A stretch of DNA of 64,000 bases. Origin: Darksidea phi (lineage: Eukaryota > Ascomycota > Dothideomycetes > Pleosporales > Lentitheciaceae). The notes beneath the pieces are model-generated. The model saw only the letters and a list, made by a program, of their open reading frames with translations. It made no database searches and was not told the origin of the DNA. Position numbers and translations under genes: made by a program. How positions within the stretch are numbered: position 1 is the stretch's first letter; every line of letters starts with the position of its first letter. Below, in pieces: positions 41,193-54,770 of the stretch. Location: NCBI GenBank assembly GCA_030770425.1, contig JASJFT010000042.1, forward strand, positions 124,001 to 188,000, given 5' to 3'.

Positions 41193-42491
41193 CTTGGGGC
41201 CATGGACCGTTCGGATTGTTGCTTGACTCGGTGTTGACCTCACGTCTTGTCGTAAGGCGACCCCGAATATCGAGTAGCAAAATGGGCTTACAAGAAGTTA
41301 ATAGTAAAGACGGCATGGCATTGGCCTCACAATTGAGAGAAACACGCAGGCAAAGCCAAGACCCCGCAATCTTGTTTCACCCATGCACGCCCACGATCAT
41401 CTCAACGGCTATCCTTTCTTTGTCGTGGGCAGAGTTGCAAGAGTGGGCGCTAATCTGTGACGTAGTGCGTCACGTGTGAGGGCAACTTGGCAGACGACGA
41501 CTCGCCAAAGCCCGATCCAACCCAACCAACAGGCCAAGGGTATCAACCTTAAAACATCAAAGTACACGAAACGTGCGGGAATAAATAAAAGGTTTGCGTA
41601 TGAATTGATTGATTTGAACATTGCGAAACGGATACCTAAAAGCAAGAGAGACAACGAAATAAAGCACTCGTTCGACGTTGCAACAACTTGAACGCTAACT
41701 TCGCTATCAAGTTCCCAGACCACCATCTTCGAAAGAAAACCGAAATCCAGATCCCAACTCCGACGCCATACCCCCAATAACATGTCTTCCAGAACAATGA
41801 AGCGCTCCAAATGGCAAGTGGTATCTGAACTTTTACATCGCCAACCCGACCGCCTCCCGTGCACCCGGTTAGGAATCGGCCACCCGAGTAAGAATGACCG
41901 ATAAACCTTCGCAAAGACGCAACATCTTGTACAGAATACAGTCCAAGAGACCTGCGGTGAAGGGAAAAGAACGGAAGGAAGGGTATGTATGATAAGAAAC
42001 AAAACTGAACAGGATGATGCAAGGGGAAAAGATGGAAAACAACCAAATCGCTAGATAAACAAAAACGAAAGCATCGAAACTACAGCCCGTGGCACAAAGA
42101 CCCGCGACCTTCGCGAGAGAAAGCATGTCTCCCAAAAGCATACTCATCCGCTGCAGCAACAAAGGAACTCGGTCATGAAGAAACTCGCCGCAACAGACTC
42201 AGGTACTCAACGCTTGCAAGACGCAAAACCAAGAACGAAACGATACGATGACAGTCACCGAACGAAGAATCGCGATGCGAACTTCGAAACGACTGACAGT
42301 TGTCCTTCTCAGATGCCAGCGGACTACCAGTTGGATCTCCGATACTGGTATCTTCTGATATAGCGCACGTTCTCGTTCTCGGCTTGGTCCCGCTCGGCGT
42401 CGAGCACTGCATCTTCATGTCAGCGGGTTCTCACATAACAAGACATTCTTCTGCATCGGCGTTAGCTGCAGAAGTGGGATTATGCAGGCCC
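41193..42491. other. Intergenic region
   Basis: About 1.3 kb holding the CAP promoter and the 3' end of the ubiquitin-like-domain gene. Open frames here are low-complexity and unsupported. Confidence 0.45.
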
Positions 42492-45079
42492 TCATGGTTT
42501 TTTGGCCCTTTTCACGGACTGCGATCGACTAGAGGTTCCTCCTGCCGCCCACCTCATGAACGGGCTGGCAGACACTTTTTGTTGTCGCGGTCGAGGGGTG
42601 TGAGATGGAGCACCGGGTGTTGCGTTTGTAACTCCAGCCGGCATGGGGTGGTCTGCCGGCACGACCACGGGGACGACAGGAGGCGGAGGCGGAGGCAGCG
42701 GTGAAGGTGCGGCCAGGTGAGGAGGAACCACAACATGATGAGACTCACGCTTCTTGCTTTTGCTCTTGCTCCTCATTTTCGGATGTTCCGGAGGCGGAGG
42801 CGGAAGGACCTCCGCAGGTGGTGGGGGTGGGGGTGGGGGTGGTGGAGGAGGAGGCTCGGGCATCGGCCACATATGCATCGTGATGGCCCAGTCGGGCTGC
42901 ACCATCGTCTCCCAAACTTGTGGCAAAATGATCTCGCCGTCTGGGCCTACTAGGTCGTAGTGGCCCTCATGTACGTGCGGACCGATTACATCGACGTGGA
43001 GGAAGGCTTGCTTGATCAACTCTTCCATTCCCTAGTAATATGTCAGTGTCGAACCTCAGAGATGTTAGTTTGCAAACATACCTTCCAGGTCTTGCACAAA
43101 TGCCAAGGGAAGCTGAACTTGCGTCCAACAGCATCTTTGAACTTGATTGGGGGCTTCGGCGCGTCTGAAGGCTTCAATTTGGCGGCCTCTTCTTCGGCGG
43201 CTTTCTTTTGCTTTTCTGCCTCCTCGGCGGCGGCTTTGGCCTCGGCTAGGGCCTTCTCGTGGGCTGCTTTCGCCTCTTCTACCGCCTTCTCGTGGGCTGC
43301 TTTCGCTTCTTCTACCGCCTTCTTGTGAGCTGCTTGCGCTTCTTCTGCTTCTTTCGCCGCCTTCTTCTCAGCTTCTTCACGGGCCACCTTCGCTGCGTCG
43401 AGTAGTTTCTTAGCGGCTTCTGCCGCAGCGGCCGCCTCTGCCGCCTCTTTCGCCACTTTAGCGTCGGCTTCAGCCTTCTCTGCCGCCCGAGCAGCTGCGA
43501 GAGCCTCGTCACGCTTCAGTTGCTCCTCCTTTTGGGCGAGGATAAGTTTCTCAAGCTTGGCAAGTTTGTCCTCGTCTCCCTTCTTCTTCGCTTCCGCAGC
43601 AGCTCTAGCCGCGTCTTCGGCAGCCTTCCGCTTCGCCGCCTCCTTTTCAATTCGTGCTTGTTGTTGGTCAATGAGGAGTTGTTCAAGTCGAGAGAACTTT
43701 TGATCTTCCGCCTTCTGCTTGGCCTCCTCCGCTTTCTTGTCTTCAAGCTCTTGCTTTCCCATCAGGATTTTCTCAAGCTTGTTGAGCATGCCGTCCTCCT
43801 TCGCCGTGTCTGGGGGCGGTGGCGGTGGTGGTGGTGGCGGTGGAGGAAGTGGTGCAACCTGCGCTGGCGTCGGCGGAAGGTGTGCCGACATAGGCGGGGG
43901 AGGCGCTGACAGAGGTGGAGGGGGAGGCGGAGGTGGTGGGGGAGGAGGCATATGCGCTGCAGGATCCATAGGCGGTCCTGGAGTAGTCCTTTTGGAAGAA
44001 GGGTGCTGATGGGGAGGCGGAGATGTATTGTGTGGCATGCCATGGTACGGGGGGTACATCGGCGGCATGCCAGGCATTCCGTAGGGAGGCATGCCATAGG
44101 GAGGATAGTAGCCGCCGTTGTTCATGTACGGCATTATCTCGCCCGTTGGGACCGGAGGCATAGAGTTGCGGTGGTTCCGACCACCGCGGTGACCATGACC
44201 TCCATGCGCACCGTGGCCGTCAAAATAGCCATGGGGACCGCCGCCTGCAGGCGGAGAGGCGAAGGGGTTTGGGCCCCCCGGCGCGAAAGGGTTCTGGTTG
44301 TACCCGTAGGGGTCAGGGCTGCCGAAGGGCACCAGTTGATTGGCGGCTGGTGGTGGGCCGCCCTGGAAGGGATTATATCGTGGATCAGACATCACGCTAG
44401 GTGCATATCCACTGGGTGCGGCTTGGTGCGGGACGTGGGACCATTGAGCACTAGGGTGGTGAGGAGGCTGCCCAGGCCGGGGCGCATAGCCCGGGTAGTC
44501 GTCGTGGCCGTCCAGACTGTCAGAATGGTCGGATTGGGGCCTTCGCCGACGCGGCCGGTGTCCGGTATCCAGAGTTTGTCTGCTGCGAGACCTATGGCGC
44601 GAAGGCGGATCGTGGACGGGTGGATGGCGTGAGGACTTGCGACGCGTCGATTGCGGTCTGTGGGCGGGCGCGGGCGCCGGTGGGGGGACACCGTGATGCT
44701 TGACTCGCGCGGGGCGGGAGGCAGAGTCGGAGGGCTCGATCTCGTCAATGTAGTCCCACTCTTCGTCGTCGTCCTCGTCAGACTCAGTGTATTCGTCCTC
44801 TTGGCTGCCAGACGAGATCTGTACACCGTCCTCTTCGTCGGTAAAGACGAGGTTTTCCGCGCCCGTCGAATGGTTGATGGTGATGTTTCTCCTAAAAGAA
44901 ATGTCGACGTTAGTTTTGCGTGGACTACCCATTGCAGGAGAGATCGAAACACTGGAAGGGGCGGTGGAACGAGAGACACGGGACGAAGAAGAAGGAGCTC
45001 GACGACGGACAGGGCGGCGCGAAAGCGACCGCTGGGACGAGGCAGCGCGACGATGAGGAAGGGCTATGACTAACGGCAT
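42492..45079 (-). CDS. Proline-rich fungal ubiquitin-like-domain protein with long coiled coil
   Basis: Two exons, 45079-43082 and 43031-42492, giving up to 845 aa. The first ATG is uncertain: MGSPRKTNVDISFRRNITIN, starting at 44932, looks like the more natural start. After an acidic region (SDEDDDEEWDYIDEIEPSDS) come Pro/Gly/His-rich sequence and polyproline tracts of up to 11-12 residues. A long Ala/Lys/Glu coiled coil (RIEKEAAKRKAAEDAARAAA type) with AHKKAVEEAKAAHEKAVEEA repeats follows. The conserved domain, split by the intron, begins IKFKDAVGRKFSFPWHLCKT and continues KQAFLHVDVIGPHVHEGHYD, LVGPDGEIILPQVWETMVQP, DWAITMHMWPMPE. This matches the ubiquitin-like domain common in Pezizomycotina proteins. 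A further polyproline and basic tail ends it. Function unknown. Confidence 0.85.
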
Positions 45080-46786
45080 GAGGCTGGATTGAAGTCGTCA
45101 CCGTACTCGCGCCCGTTCTGTCAGAGAGGGCGTGAGTGCGGCAAGCTCGCGGTACAAGGTGTGAAGACGGACCTGTGTCCTTGGGGCCAGAAAGCCGGGT
45201 GCGTCTGGACGCTGACGGCGGGGTGTTGGGCCGGCCGACACGGCGACTGCGGGGGTGATGGGTGGTAGGCGGTGTTTGTAAACAGTCGGTAGCGGCGTGG
45301 TCTGCGCAGCAGCTGCAGATGCAAACGGGCACTGCCGACGGCGGACGAGTGCTACTTGAGGGATGCGACGAGGGCCGGGGGGGGGAGGGGGGAGCGAGGT
45401 AGATGAAGTAGGGCGAGAGCGCTGTAAGGCTGAGTGTGTGATTCGACGCTGGGGTAAAATTCGTCGCAAGACGTCGGCTGAAGCAAGAACCGGGCAGATC
45501 CTGGTCCAGGCTCCCTTGCTGCCGGCTCCCTCTGCGCGTCAGAAGACGACGAAGCGACGAAGAGGGGGTGTTTTGGAGACGTGCTAGGCCGCGACGGGCG
45601 TGGCTGCTGATGGCCGGCGGGCGGATGCGAAACAATCGATACGAGAGCAGCGACCAAGCGGGGGGGTGCGGATGCTGGGAGTGAGGGGAGCAATGGAGTA
45701 GTGGGAGCGATGGGGAGGTCGGGCCAAAACGGGACGAGGCCAAGGCAGGATGACGCTCTTCGATGGCGGCGGGTGAGGCAGTGTGTGGTATGGCAGCCTG
45801 TCAGGTGGAGCGCGGACCCTGGAACCGAGCAGTGGGGGGTTGGTCGCGCACAGAACAGCCAACAGCAGCGGGCACAGCAGTGGGGGGCACTCAATGCTCG
45901 ATGACGGTGCGGATGCGTGCTGCTTTTGGCGGCGGCCGGGGGTTGTTTGTGCGATGCAGCCCCGTTGCCGTGGTGGTGATGGTGGTTGCGGAGGCTAAAA
46001 TATGTGTGGGATGATGGAATGCACGCCGCTCAGGAACACAGCCGGCGCCGGACTCTTCGAATCAGATAGCGATGCGTAGTATTCGATGCTGATTGGAACA
46101 TGGAGTCTGTCTGGCGGGAGCTGGCGGGAAGCACAGTGGGAGGCCCTCGATGGAGAGCGCTGGCTGGGCGGAGAGCTGGCTGGGCAGAGAGCGCTGGGCA
46201 GAGAGCGGTGCAGGAAGGCAGCAGGCGGAGCGAGTAGGTATTGCAGAATATGCAACAGCGAGAGCTGCGCTTGCCCGATTTCTCCTCCTATTTATTGCTG
46301 CACACCGGAACTGAGCAGCGAAGAGTCATCGCCAGGGGCTGGAAGATGCTGCGGCTGTCGGTTCGCACGCAGGCACGGTTCCTCGCTGTCTACGTGGTGC
46401 CCCGTCATTGCTCCAGCGAGCCCCCTTTCGGCCGCTCTTTACCGCCACTCCACCTCGATCCAGCCCAAACTGCTGCACGAATGCTGCCCGCGCAGCAACA
46501 GAGCCTCGAAGGGATCCGCCATGCAGCCCAACATGGCAACCCAATCTGTTCAGTCGGGCCACGTGTGAGTCGGCTATTCATACGACGACTCGCCCTGGCC
46601 TACCAGCGCCGGCGCTTCATCTTTTCCCCTCTTGGAGCCGCCCGCCGGCGTGGGTTGGCATGCTTTGCTCACCGGTTCAGGCTCTGCGAGGGTGATCTGC
46701 AAGTGGCTATGTATTGAGTCTATCCAAAAGCACGGCGCAATCCCCTCCCAGCGCCGCTATCTGAAACCGCGCTGAGAGGGCACGTC
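45080..46786. other. GC-rich intergenic region with short degenerate tandem repeat
   Basis: About 1.7 kb between genes on the same strand, probably 5' UTR and promoter of the ubiquitin-like-domain gene. Purine-rich units of the form GCTGGGC(A/G)GAGAG recur about four times at 46160-46215. Open frames here are low-complexity. Confidence 0.5.
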
Positions 46787-49700
46787 TTAACTTACATTGC
46801 TGCTGAGACCGACCACCTCGACAATGACATTCGCCAGCGTGCTCAAGGTCCAGAGCGCTACCAGGCCCCATCCAATCGTCGTGTCCATCTTCCACCTCCT
46901 CCAGGGCACTGCCAGCAGCAACCCAACTAGCGTGACGAGCAACGTAGCCCCAGAAATGACCAACGTGGTGCTGACGTCAATGTGGTACGGTATGAATTTG
47001 ATCGGCCGGTCCGGGTGCTTTTCGTGACGATGCCGACTGCCCTTCATGATGGTATAGCAGCCGCTGATGCCAATCCCAAGCAGAATGTTGAGCATTGGGC
47101 CTCCAAAACATGCCGAGAGAGCCATGACGGGGAATCCCAGCCGCGCCACGGTAATATCAGCCACCAAGTCTCCCAGAGAGTTGCCAACCGCAAAGATGGT
47201 CAGTCCAAGAATAGCATCGCTCATGTTCAGAATGACTCCTAGTGTTTTCAGCACCCCCACCACTTCGTTGGCAATCGAGCTTATCCACGCAATGCTGACC
47301 GCGAAGCCCATGAAGCACAGCAAGGTGCGCCAGCGCGGCGGTCGGTTTGGACTTGTCGTGGTAAGAAGCAGTGCAAGCATGCACAGCGAGAAGAGCAATG
47401 AAAACATCGTAGGCTTCAGAAGAGCATGAGGATCCTCGATCTCGGTGTTTGCCCAAACAATAAAAACCACGAAGAAGGGGGCTGTGAAAGACTGGAGAAT
47501 TACGAGCCAGCGATTCCACGATTTGCCTTCGGCTGGTGGCGAAACGGTAGGGAGCTGCTCTGGGGATTGCATAACATAATCGCCATTCGTGATCGTTACA
47601 CCGTGCGAGCGACTTTCAGCGGCTGTAGCTGTATTTCTAGAAGCACTATTGGTTGTACCGTTGGCGGTAGATGTTGAGGTTCTGGATTTGGATGGATCTG
47701 GGCCTAACGGGCTTTCGGATTCCAGCATGACCGAGACTACGCTGCGCTGGCGCGGGTTGAGGCTCCCATTGACAGGCGTCAACGGACCTGGAAGGCTAAA
47801 AGGTGAAGATAGTAGATCTTCATCGTCGTCTTCTTTTTGCGTCTCGACGACTGGGAGTGTGATAGTAAGTAGGAAGACACTTGGCGCAGCCACAACGCCC
47901 AGCATCTTCTCCCAAACGTTCTTATCTCGCCAATTATTCAAAGTTGGGAAGAGCGTAGCGAGTAGAATATCGGGCGGAGGCAGGAACGTGCCTGGCCACC
48001 ATCGTGGCACTTTTGCGCGGTCACTGCTCGCAAGTAAGTGGTCTCCGTGTAAACTGGATTCTGGAGATACACTAGGCGGTGGCAAGCGGAGGCTTGGTGC
48101 TCTTGAAGAATGGGCCGAGACGGGATAGTCGGTATAAGGTGGAAAAGGCACGGGTGGCGATGGTGCCCCAGGCACTATCAGTTTCGGCTGTGGACGTGTC
48201 CCGAGACGAGCCTCCGGTTCTATCACAGGAGATGAAAGCGGACTTGGACTCGTCGTTCCTTGACGGACAGAAGCCACGTGACCGTCCAAATTAGGCGGAG
48301 CAAGTCTGTTAGAAGACGCATGCTTGATCAGAGTTGGCGCTGGACTGGTCGATCTCGAGGGGCGCTCGGACGGTGGTGGAGAAACAGAGATGCTAGGTGA
48401 GGGCGGGGGATGAGAGGAGCCAGGTAGATCATCTCGAGTCTCTTCAGGCAAAGCTAGTCCAAAGTCGATAGTAGGTACCCCTTGATGCCATGTGTCAGGA
48501 TATATGTGCGCGTTGTCCATGTCATTGGTCGACACTGCTCGCGCTCGAGTTGCCAACTGCTGTTGGATATCGGTAGTCGGTCTAGACACTACGGGAGTTA
48601 AATCTGAAGGTTCAGGTTCAACTTCGTATGGCGGGCGAGGGGCAGGGTCCGACGTTGTAGATATGAGGTCCTGTTGCTGGGCTGTCGTATAAGTCGGATC
48701 GTCCGAATACCTCCTTAAGTTAATAGGCATTGACTGGATATTCCTGGACTTTTGTAATGAAGAGAGAACAGCGCGGAATTCTAAAGCGCCAACAAGACTG
48801 GGGCGAATGGGTGTATGGGTGTTTCGACGGGATCCAAGCGGTGGTCGGCTAACACGCATGTTGTTGCTCAGTTCTCCTAGCCACCTCTCGCGCATCACTT
48901 CATTGTCATCGGCCTCAAACGACTCTTCGCCGCCTGCCCGCTCGAGGGCGGCGAAGTCGTCTGCAGACACACCTCGCATAGGCGTTCGCCGGCCTTCACT
49001 AGCCGGTGCATCATCTTCATCGTGATACTCCTGAGGCAATTCCTCCTCTTCTCCACCTGGCACAACAAAGTGACTTCGCATCGTGGCAACTCGCAACCGG
49101 CGAGCTTTGCGCCGAGCTAGCCACCAATGCCAGCCCATGACGAAGCATACGTAGAAGATGTAGAAGCCGACCATGGTAGCAGACTCCCACAACGAGAGTC
49201 TCCCGTCCCAGAGAAACACCATACTGAAGCTCGCTGCGACGATGAAGAAGCCTACATCCCGGACAAAGCTCCGACGTGCCACTTTGAATGGGCGTACGAG
49301 TGCCATAGAGCCCGCCACAACTGCTGAGATGAAGCATGCCGCGCCGATCAACTCTCCAATCGCAAGACTGGCTGAGTTCGTATTGAAGGCAGCGAAGGTG
49401 GAGAAAACATCGGGGCTACCATTGCCAAATGCTAAGAAGGTGACCCCGGCCATGCTCTCACTCATCCCGAGCGAGTTCGCGATGGTGCTTAGATTGACGC
49501 AGAAGAAATCGCTGGCCGCAATGCCAATTGTGCTAAACAAAAGAGCAAGCCATAGTACCAGTATAATGAATGCGACCGGTTTCACATGGTGTAGGCGACA
49601 GTAGTAGAGCGAGAGGTAGGAGAACACGCCAGCTTCTTCGTCGGGGCAGTTGGCTAGAACGAAAGCGCATTTGTCGGCAGCATGGTGAACCAAGCGGCAC

Positions 49701-49950
49701 TGTACAGTATTCCAGGTCAGTCACTGCGAAAACGTTTGAGTCATGTCCTTACCGCTGCATCTTGTACGCCAACATCTCTTTTCAACAAGATGCCGCCCGT
49801 CGCAACCCCGTTACGGTGCCCATACCCTCTTTTTGCCCAGGCAAGCAGAGCAATGACCGAGACGACCAGAACCGTGAGGGCGAAGGGGCGCGCAGAGTAT
49901 CGTGGCCGCCGGCGCACTCCCAGTGGTGTTGCGATAGACCGTGGATTCAT
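46787..49950 (-). CDS. Cation/Ca2+ exchanger, NCLX/YDL206W-like
   Basis: Two exons, 49950-49753 and 49699-46787, giving 1036 aa. Exon 1 encodes a membrane anchor (FALTVLVVSVIALLAW). The conserved C-X-FVLANCPDEEAGVFSYLS segment opens exon 2. Both exchanger repeats are present: alpha-1 with VTFLAFGNGSPDVFSTFAA and alpha-2 with GLTIFAVGNSLGDLVADITV then FPVMALSACFGGPMLNILLG. They flank a very long disordered Ser/Pro-rich cytosolic loop of about 500 residues. This arrangement fits the Ca2+/cation antiporter superfamily members related to NCLX and yeast YDL206W, expected in vacuolar or other endomembranes. The stop at 46787 is directly after a perfect GTAAGT, so a short extra exon is possible. It is divergent to RPL23. 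Confidence 0.92.
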
Positions 49951-50443
49951 CGTTCAGGTCATCTTTGAGTGGAAAGTCGTCACCGAGCTGTTTAGTTGCT
50001 CGCGAGTGCCAGACTTGCGCTTGATACGTCGGTGGGGGTTCTCGTGGCTAGGAAGACTGAAGGTGACACGTCGTGGGCGTAACGGATCCTGAAACCGCAG
50101 CGAGTGCTTTGGGTGGGAAAAATCACAGATCACGATGTGGATAAGAATATGGGAAGGGTTAGGAAAGCGATCAGGGAGCGAACAACTTGCGAACGCGGGA
50201 TGCCAGCGCGCTCTTAAGTGGTCCGGGCCGGGGAAGCTTGCTCGAAAGCTTGCGTCAACGTCTCAAGGCAATGTGGCTCAGCTGTGGCGCAAAGATACCG
50301 GTGGCACGGAGCACGTGGGATCCTACGGAACAGGGTTTCTCCGGCCCACAAATCGCGACAACAATTCGACGGTGGAGGAAAGACCAAGCCAACAACTCCG
50401 TCATAACCTTCTCCCACAGTCAACCCTTCGACAAAACGCAAAA
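49951..50443. promoter_or_regulatory. Divergent promoter between the exchanger and RPL23
   Basis: About 490 bp between divergent start codons. No specific site recognised. Confidence 0.45.
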
Positions 50444-51057
50444 ATGTCGAAACGCGGGTATGTCACATTTGGAGCTGCCGCAACTCCGCTAACAGTTGTA
50501 GTCGTGGTGCTGCGTCTGGTAACAAGTTGAAGATGACCTTGGGTCTCCCGGTGTACGCACGACCTCTACGAAGATCGAGCAATTCCTTTGCTAATTGAAT
50601 GTAGCGGCGCGACCATCAACTGCTGCGATAACTCCGGCGCCCGCTCAATATACATCATTTCCGTCAAGGGCATCGGTGCCCGCCTCAACCGTCTCCCGGC
50701 TGCCGGTGTTGGTATGTGGGACGACCTCAAGATTGCGTCCTCAGCTCATAATGTTTAGGCGATATGGTCATGGCTACAGTCAAGAAGGGAAAGCCCGAGC
50801 TGCGCAAGAAGGTCATGCCGGCTGTCATCACACGCCAGAGCAAGCCATGGAGGAGGGCCGATGGCACATTTCTCTACTTCGAGGACAACGCAGGCGTCAT
50901 CGTAAACCCCAAGGGCGAGATGAAGGGTTCTGCCATCACCGGGCCGGTCGGCAAGGAGGCTGCTGAGCTGTGGCCGCGTATTGCTAGGTATGTGTTGGCA
51001 GACCTCCGAAATACGGCAGTACTAATTGGTTCCAGCAACTCTGGTGTGGTCATGTAA
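50444..51057 (+). CDS. RPL23: 60S ribosomal protein L23 (uL14)
   Basis: Five exons in phase: 50444-50457, 50502-50552, 50605-50711, 50759-50987 and 51036-51057, giving 140 aa, the family length. The start [20 protein letters not shown] is built from exons 1 and 2. [80 protein letters not shown] and [20 protein letters not shown] follow. The last exon encodes only the final seven residues. The high intron density, with a 14-nt coding first exon, is typical of fungal ribosomal protein genes. Confidence 0.96.
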
Positions 51058-51610
51058 GGGGGCTCAATGAACTCGGCGTCAAGGAAAGGGCTTGCGGCAT
51101 AGTCGGTCATGTCGCGTTTCGTGTGCTAGAGGCTGCAAAATGGACCATGCTTCGGTTCTGGAATCGATCTCTCCTACCTACCTTGGGTAGGTATCTCACT
51201 TCGCAGAATTGCATGCGATGCGGGAACCGTCAGATGTCTATACCAGGAAATTCTTTAAATAAAGTCCATTTCCAACTTTCCTTCGGCATCGTGGTTTTCT
51301 TGATGGGTGCCTTGTCTTCGGGGTGGTTGAAAATGATCAAGCCATCAAGTTAAAAACTAGAAAAGATGAAAAGACTCACTTTTTGAAGCACACAACCCGT
51401 AGCGTCTCAATATGGAGTTTAATCTTATCTAAAATACCATGAATGATCGCGGCTGCAAAACGTTATTGGAAGTGGTATATGTTTACTAGCCACTAAGCGG
51501 GCCTGCGCACGTGCCCTGGCGATGTTGTGTGGCTGCCGCTTTGGGACGCGCATCGTCAACAAACAACATTAAACCACCACCGCCACCAAACCGACGGGTC
51601 CACACCGACA
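51058..51610. other. Intergenic region with short hairpin downstream of RPL23
   Basis: About 550 bp. TACCTACC-TTG-GGTAGGTA at 51175-51193 is a perfect 8-bp inverted repeat about 120 bp after the RPL23 stop. Otherwise no feature seen; the condensin promoter lies at the right end. Confidence 0.5.
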
Positions 51611-54173
51611 ATGTCGCGCTCCAGCACAAAATACAGTATCGCAGCGACGCCGCATAAGTCACCTATGAAGTGAGGTACTCTAGTTCGGGTTTCAACACTG
51701 AGAGCTAATGATGCGTTTAGAGTGCCTTTGAACGATGATAAGCGGGAGAAAGCGAAGCGGCGTCATGCCCTCCACGATGCCCAAAGAGACTCGATGAGAG
51801 CGTCCGCAACGCCGAACCGCCGAGGAATATCGCTTGCGCAGCAGAGTAGCCCTCAAACACCGTCGAACAACCAAGATGACATGCCCGATGTTGCTGGGAC
51901 CGCCGTGACACCCATGAAGCGGGTCATGCCTCTGCTAGCAAATTTCGAAGAATGGATGAAGATGGCAACAGACAACGTGCGCAGGGATCAATACATGAGA
52001 TGAAGAGGCATGCTGACAATTGATAGAAAATCAACGCAACCAATTCGTGGAATTTTGCTTTGATTGACTACTTCCATGACATGTCGCTACTCAAAGAAGG
52101 AGACGGAGTCAACTTCCAAAAAGCTAGCTGTACCCTAGACGGCTGCGTCAAAATCTATACCAGCCGAGTCGACAGCGTGGCAACGGATACAGGGAAATTG
52201 TTAAGCGGTCTCGCCGAAAGTGGAAACAAAAAGCGCCGCGATGAAGATGTCGAGGGCGATGACGCCGAGGGCGAGGACGAGGAAGAAGGTGAAGATGGAC
52301 AGAAGAAACGGAAGAAGCGCGCCGCACGATCAGCTGAGGCAACTCTTGCGACATCGTTTGCACAGCTACAGAACAAAAAAATGGAGCTGGAACTTTCTGT
52401 GGATCCTCTGTTCAAGAAAGCCTCCGCAGACTTCGACGAGGGCGGCGCAAAAGGACTTCTGCTGAACCATCTGGCGATCGACTCGAAGGGCAGAATCGTG
52501 TTCGACAGTAGTGACGACGCTAACGACGCAACACCCGCAGATTCTAGAGCTACGCCTGCACCTGAGGACTCAACGGATCAGCAGGCGACTGAGGACGCAG
52601 ACGAGTCATCCGATGACGTTGAGATTGACATTGCTGGTCTAACAACAAAGTATTTCCCCGACCTGGCGCGGTTAGACCAACAGGATATATGCCCCTCAAT
52701 GAAAACCTTTGAACTAGGCAATACAGACGGATCCATGGATTTACCCTTCCTGAAAGCTCCGGAAGACTGGCGACAGGATGAGACCAAGGACAAGGAGCAA
52801 GACGATGATGTCAGTAATCGCTCCGGGATGTTTCTCGACGATGACAATGCATTGGGTTTCGACGATGACGACGACATCAATATGGGTGGCTTTGACCTGC
52901 CGCTCGAGACTGGCTTTGGCGAAGGTGGTGAAGTCTGGGCCCGGGAAGCTGCTCGGGATCCACAGGCACGCATCCATACTATCGGCATAGGAGAAGCCGA
53001 TGAAGAACCGGGTGATGGGGAAGACGGGGCACTTAATTCAGAAGAACGACAGTATGGGTTATCCTTGACCCACGGCCGCAGCGAAGAGCAAGAAAATATC
53101 CTTAGCTATTTTGATCAGGCTTTGAAGAAGAACTGGGCGGGTCCTGAGCATTGGCGCATTCGCCGCATCAAAGACACCGGGAAAGCTCTACCCACTACTA
53201 AACGGAAGGAGAAGGAGCCATTCAAAATCGACTTCGCTGCACCAATGAGCCAGTCTCTCGCAGATGTTCTTTACACCCCCGCTACGTCAAACTCTACCAT
53301 CTCATTACCTAAGGCACAGTGGAAATCTAAGACGCGAAATCTTCTGCCCGATGACAAGCACTTCAACTCGAAGCAGTTGTTGCGACTTTTCCTGAAGCCG
53401 AAGGCCCGGATGGAATCGCGAAGAGCAGGCAGGCGAGGGGAGCAGCAACAGAAGCTACCTAGCGAGACCCCTAGCGGTGAAGTCGACGAGGCTTATTGGG
53501 CATCAAGAGAAAACGAAGCAATCGCGTTGCCCCAAGACGATGGCGTACAGGGCAACTATGACGCAGACTTCTTCCAAGATGATGGCTTGCCAATGGCTGG
53601 CGTGCCCATCGACGATGATGGCGAGACGTTTGCTGATGCCCGCGACCACTTCTCGCCGCCTGCAGAAGATGGACCCGTACTGGTACCCTCCATCGATGGT
53701 GCAGTTGTTGGCACCGGCGAAGGTGCGTTTGGGACACAGCTCGTTACTCAAAGCCGGAGGTTCCGACCAGAATATGTGCAATATGCGCGAGTAGCTAAGA
53801 AGGTGGATGTCAAGCGGCTGAAAGATGAGTTGTGGAAGGGTATCGGATTTGAAGAGGTAAGGAGCTAGATACATCTTGAACACATGAAGATTTTGATGCT
53901 AACAAATATTAGATCAAGGCTCCACCGACTAAAGAAGCAATCGATGACGTCGCATCAAAAGCCGTCGATGGCTCCTTAAAGTTTACACAGGTCATGAACG
54001 GTCTGCAGACTGTATATTCCAAGCAAGCCATGGCAGATATTTCAACATCATACTGCTTCATCTGCTTGCTCCACTTGGCAAACGAAAAGGGCCTCGTCAT
54101 CAACAACCAAGAGGGCTTTGAGGATCTCACTATTCGCAAAGACTTCACGGCAGATCTGAGTGTTGGGGACTAA
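51611..54173 (+). CDS. BRN1: Condensin complex subunit 2 (Barren/CAP-H, kleisin)
   Basis: Kleisin that closes the SMC2-SMC4 ring for mitotic chromosome condensation. Four exons in phase: 51611-51669, 51721-51976, 52027-53856 and 53913-54173, giving 801 aa. Barren motifs: LNDDKREKAKRRHALHDAQR, KINATNSWNFALIDYFHDMS (after intron 2), FQKASCTLDGCVKIYTSRVD, an acidic central region, PEHWRIRRIKDTG, PFKIDFAAPMSQSLADVLYT, DKHFNSKQLLRLFLKPKARM, SRRFRPEYVQYARVAKKVDV, and the C-terminal winged-helix part (LKFTQVMNGLQTVYSKQAMA, DISTSYCFICLLHLANEKGL). It has the usual basic and acidic low-complexity stretches. Confidence 0.95.
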
Positions 54174-54770
54174 CGCAAAATGTTGCGTATTGTCGTGCAT
54201 CATAGGTACGATACGGATTCGGCGTTATGGTCTGCATGGATGCTTGCATGGTGGGAAGCACAAGCCGGGCTGTATAAAATGTCTGGGACGAATGCAATGA
54301 AATTTATATTATCGATAAGATGGTTTTGTTATCATCATACGCACCGCTTTCATATCGACCATAGTAGACCAGTCTTTGTTTCGCTGACGATTTCGTCCAA
54401 AAGAATATGTCCATAAACTGATTGAAGGAGTTCCTGCACACCCCACGCCGCCACCAGGAAAGACGCCAGAATCCGCAATGCTCTATTATAATTACCAATC
54501 TCTATATATAGACAATTCCCTAGCGATTTTCTGACGTTAATCGCGGCCTACGAATTATATTTTCCGATATTTCTAATAGTATAGAACGATGTGGCGGCAT
54601 CATTATAGGATGGCGAGTTTTGGCACCGGAATAACTTCGACGCGCGGCTGTAGGTTTAGGCCTCCAACTCCTAACCGTGCACCACCACACACTTATGTCT
54701 TGTTTAGAACCACTCTCAAGTTGGTTTTAGCGCATATCTACGGATCACGCTCGCATACACAACATTCACA
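54174..54770. other. Intergenic region
   Basis: About 600 bp, moderately AT-rich near 54480-54590. No supported gene. Confidence 0.45.

Noticed and set aside
43520..44632. Gly- and Arg-rich plus-strand frames
   Set aside because: They are antisense shadows of polyproline and Lys/Glu-rich coding sequence of the ubiquitin-like-domain gene.
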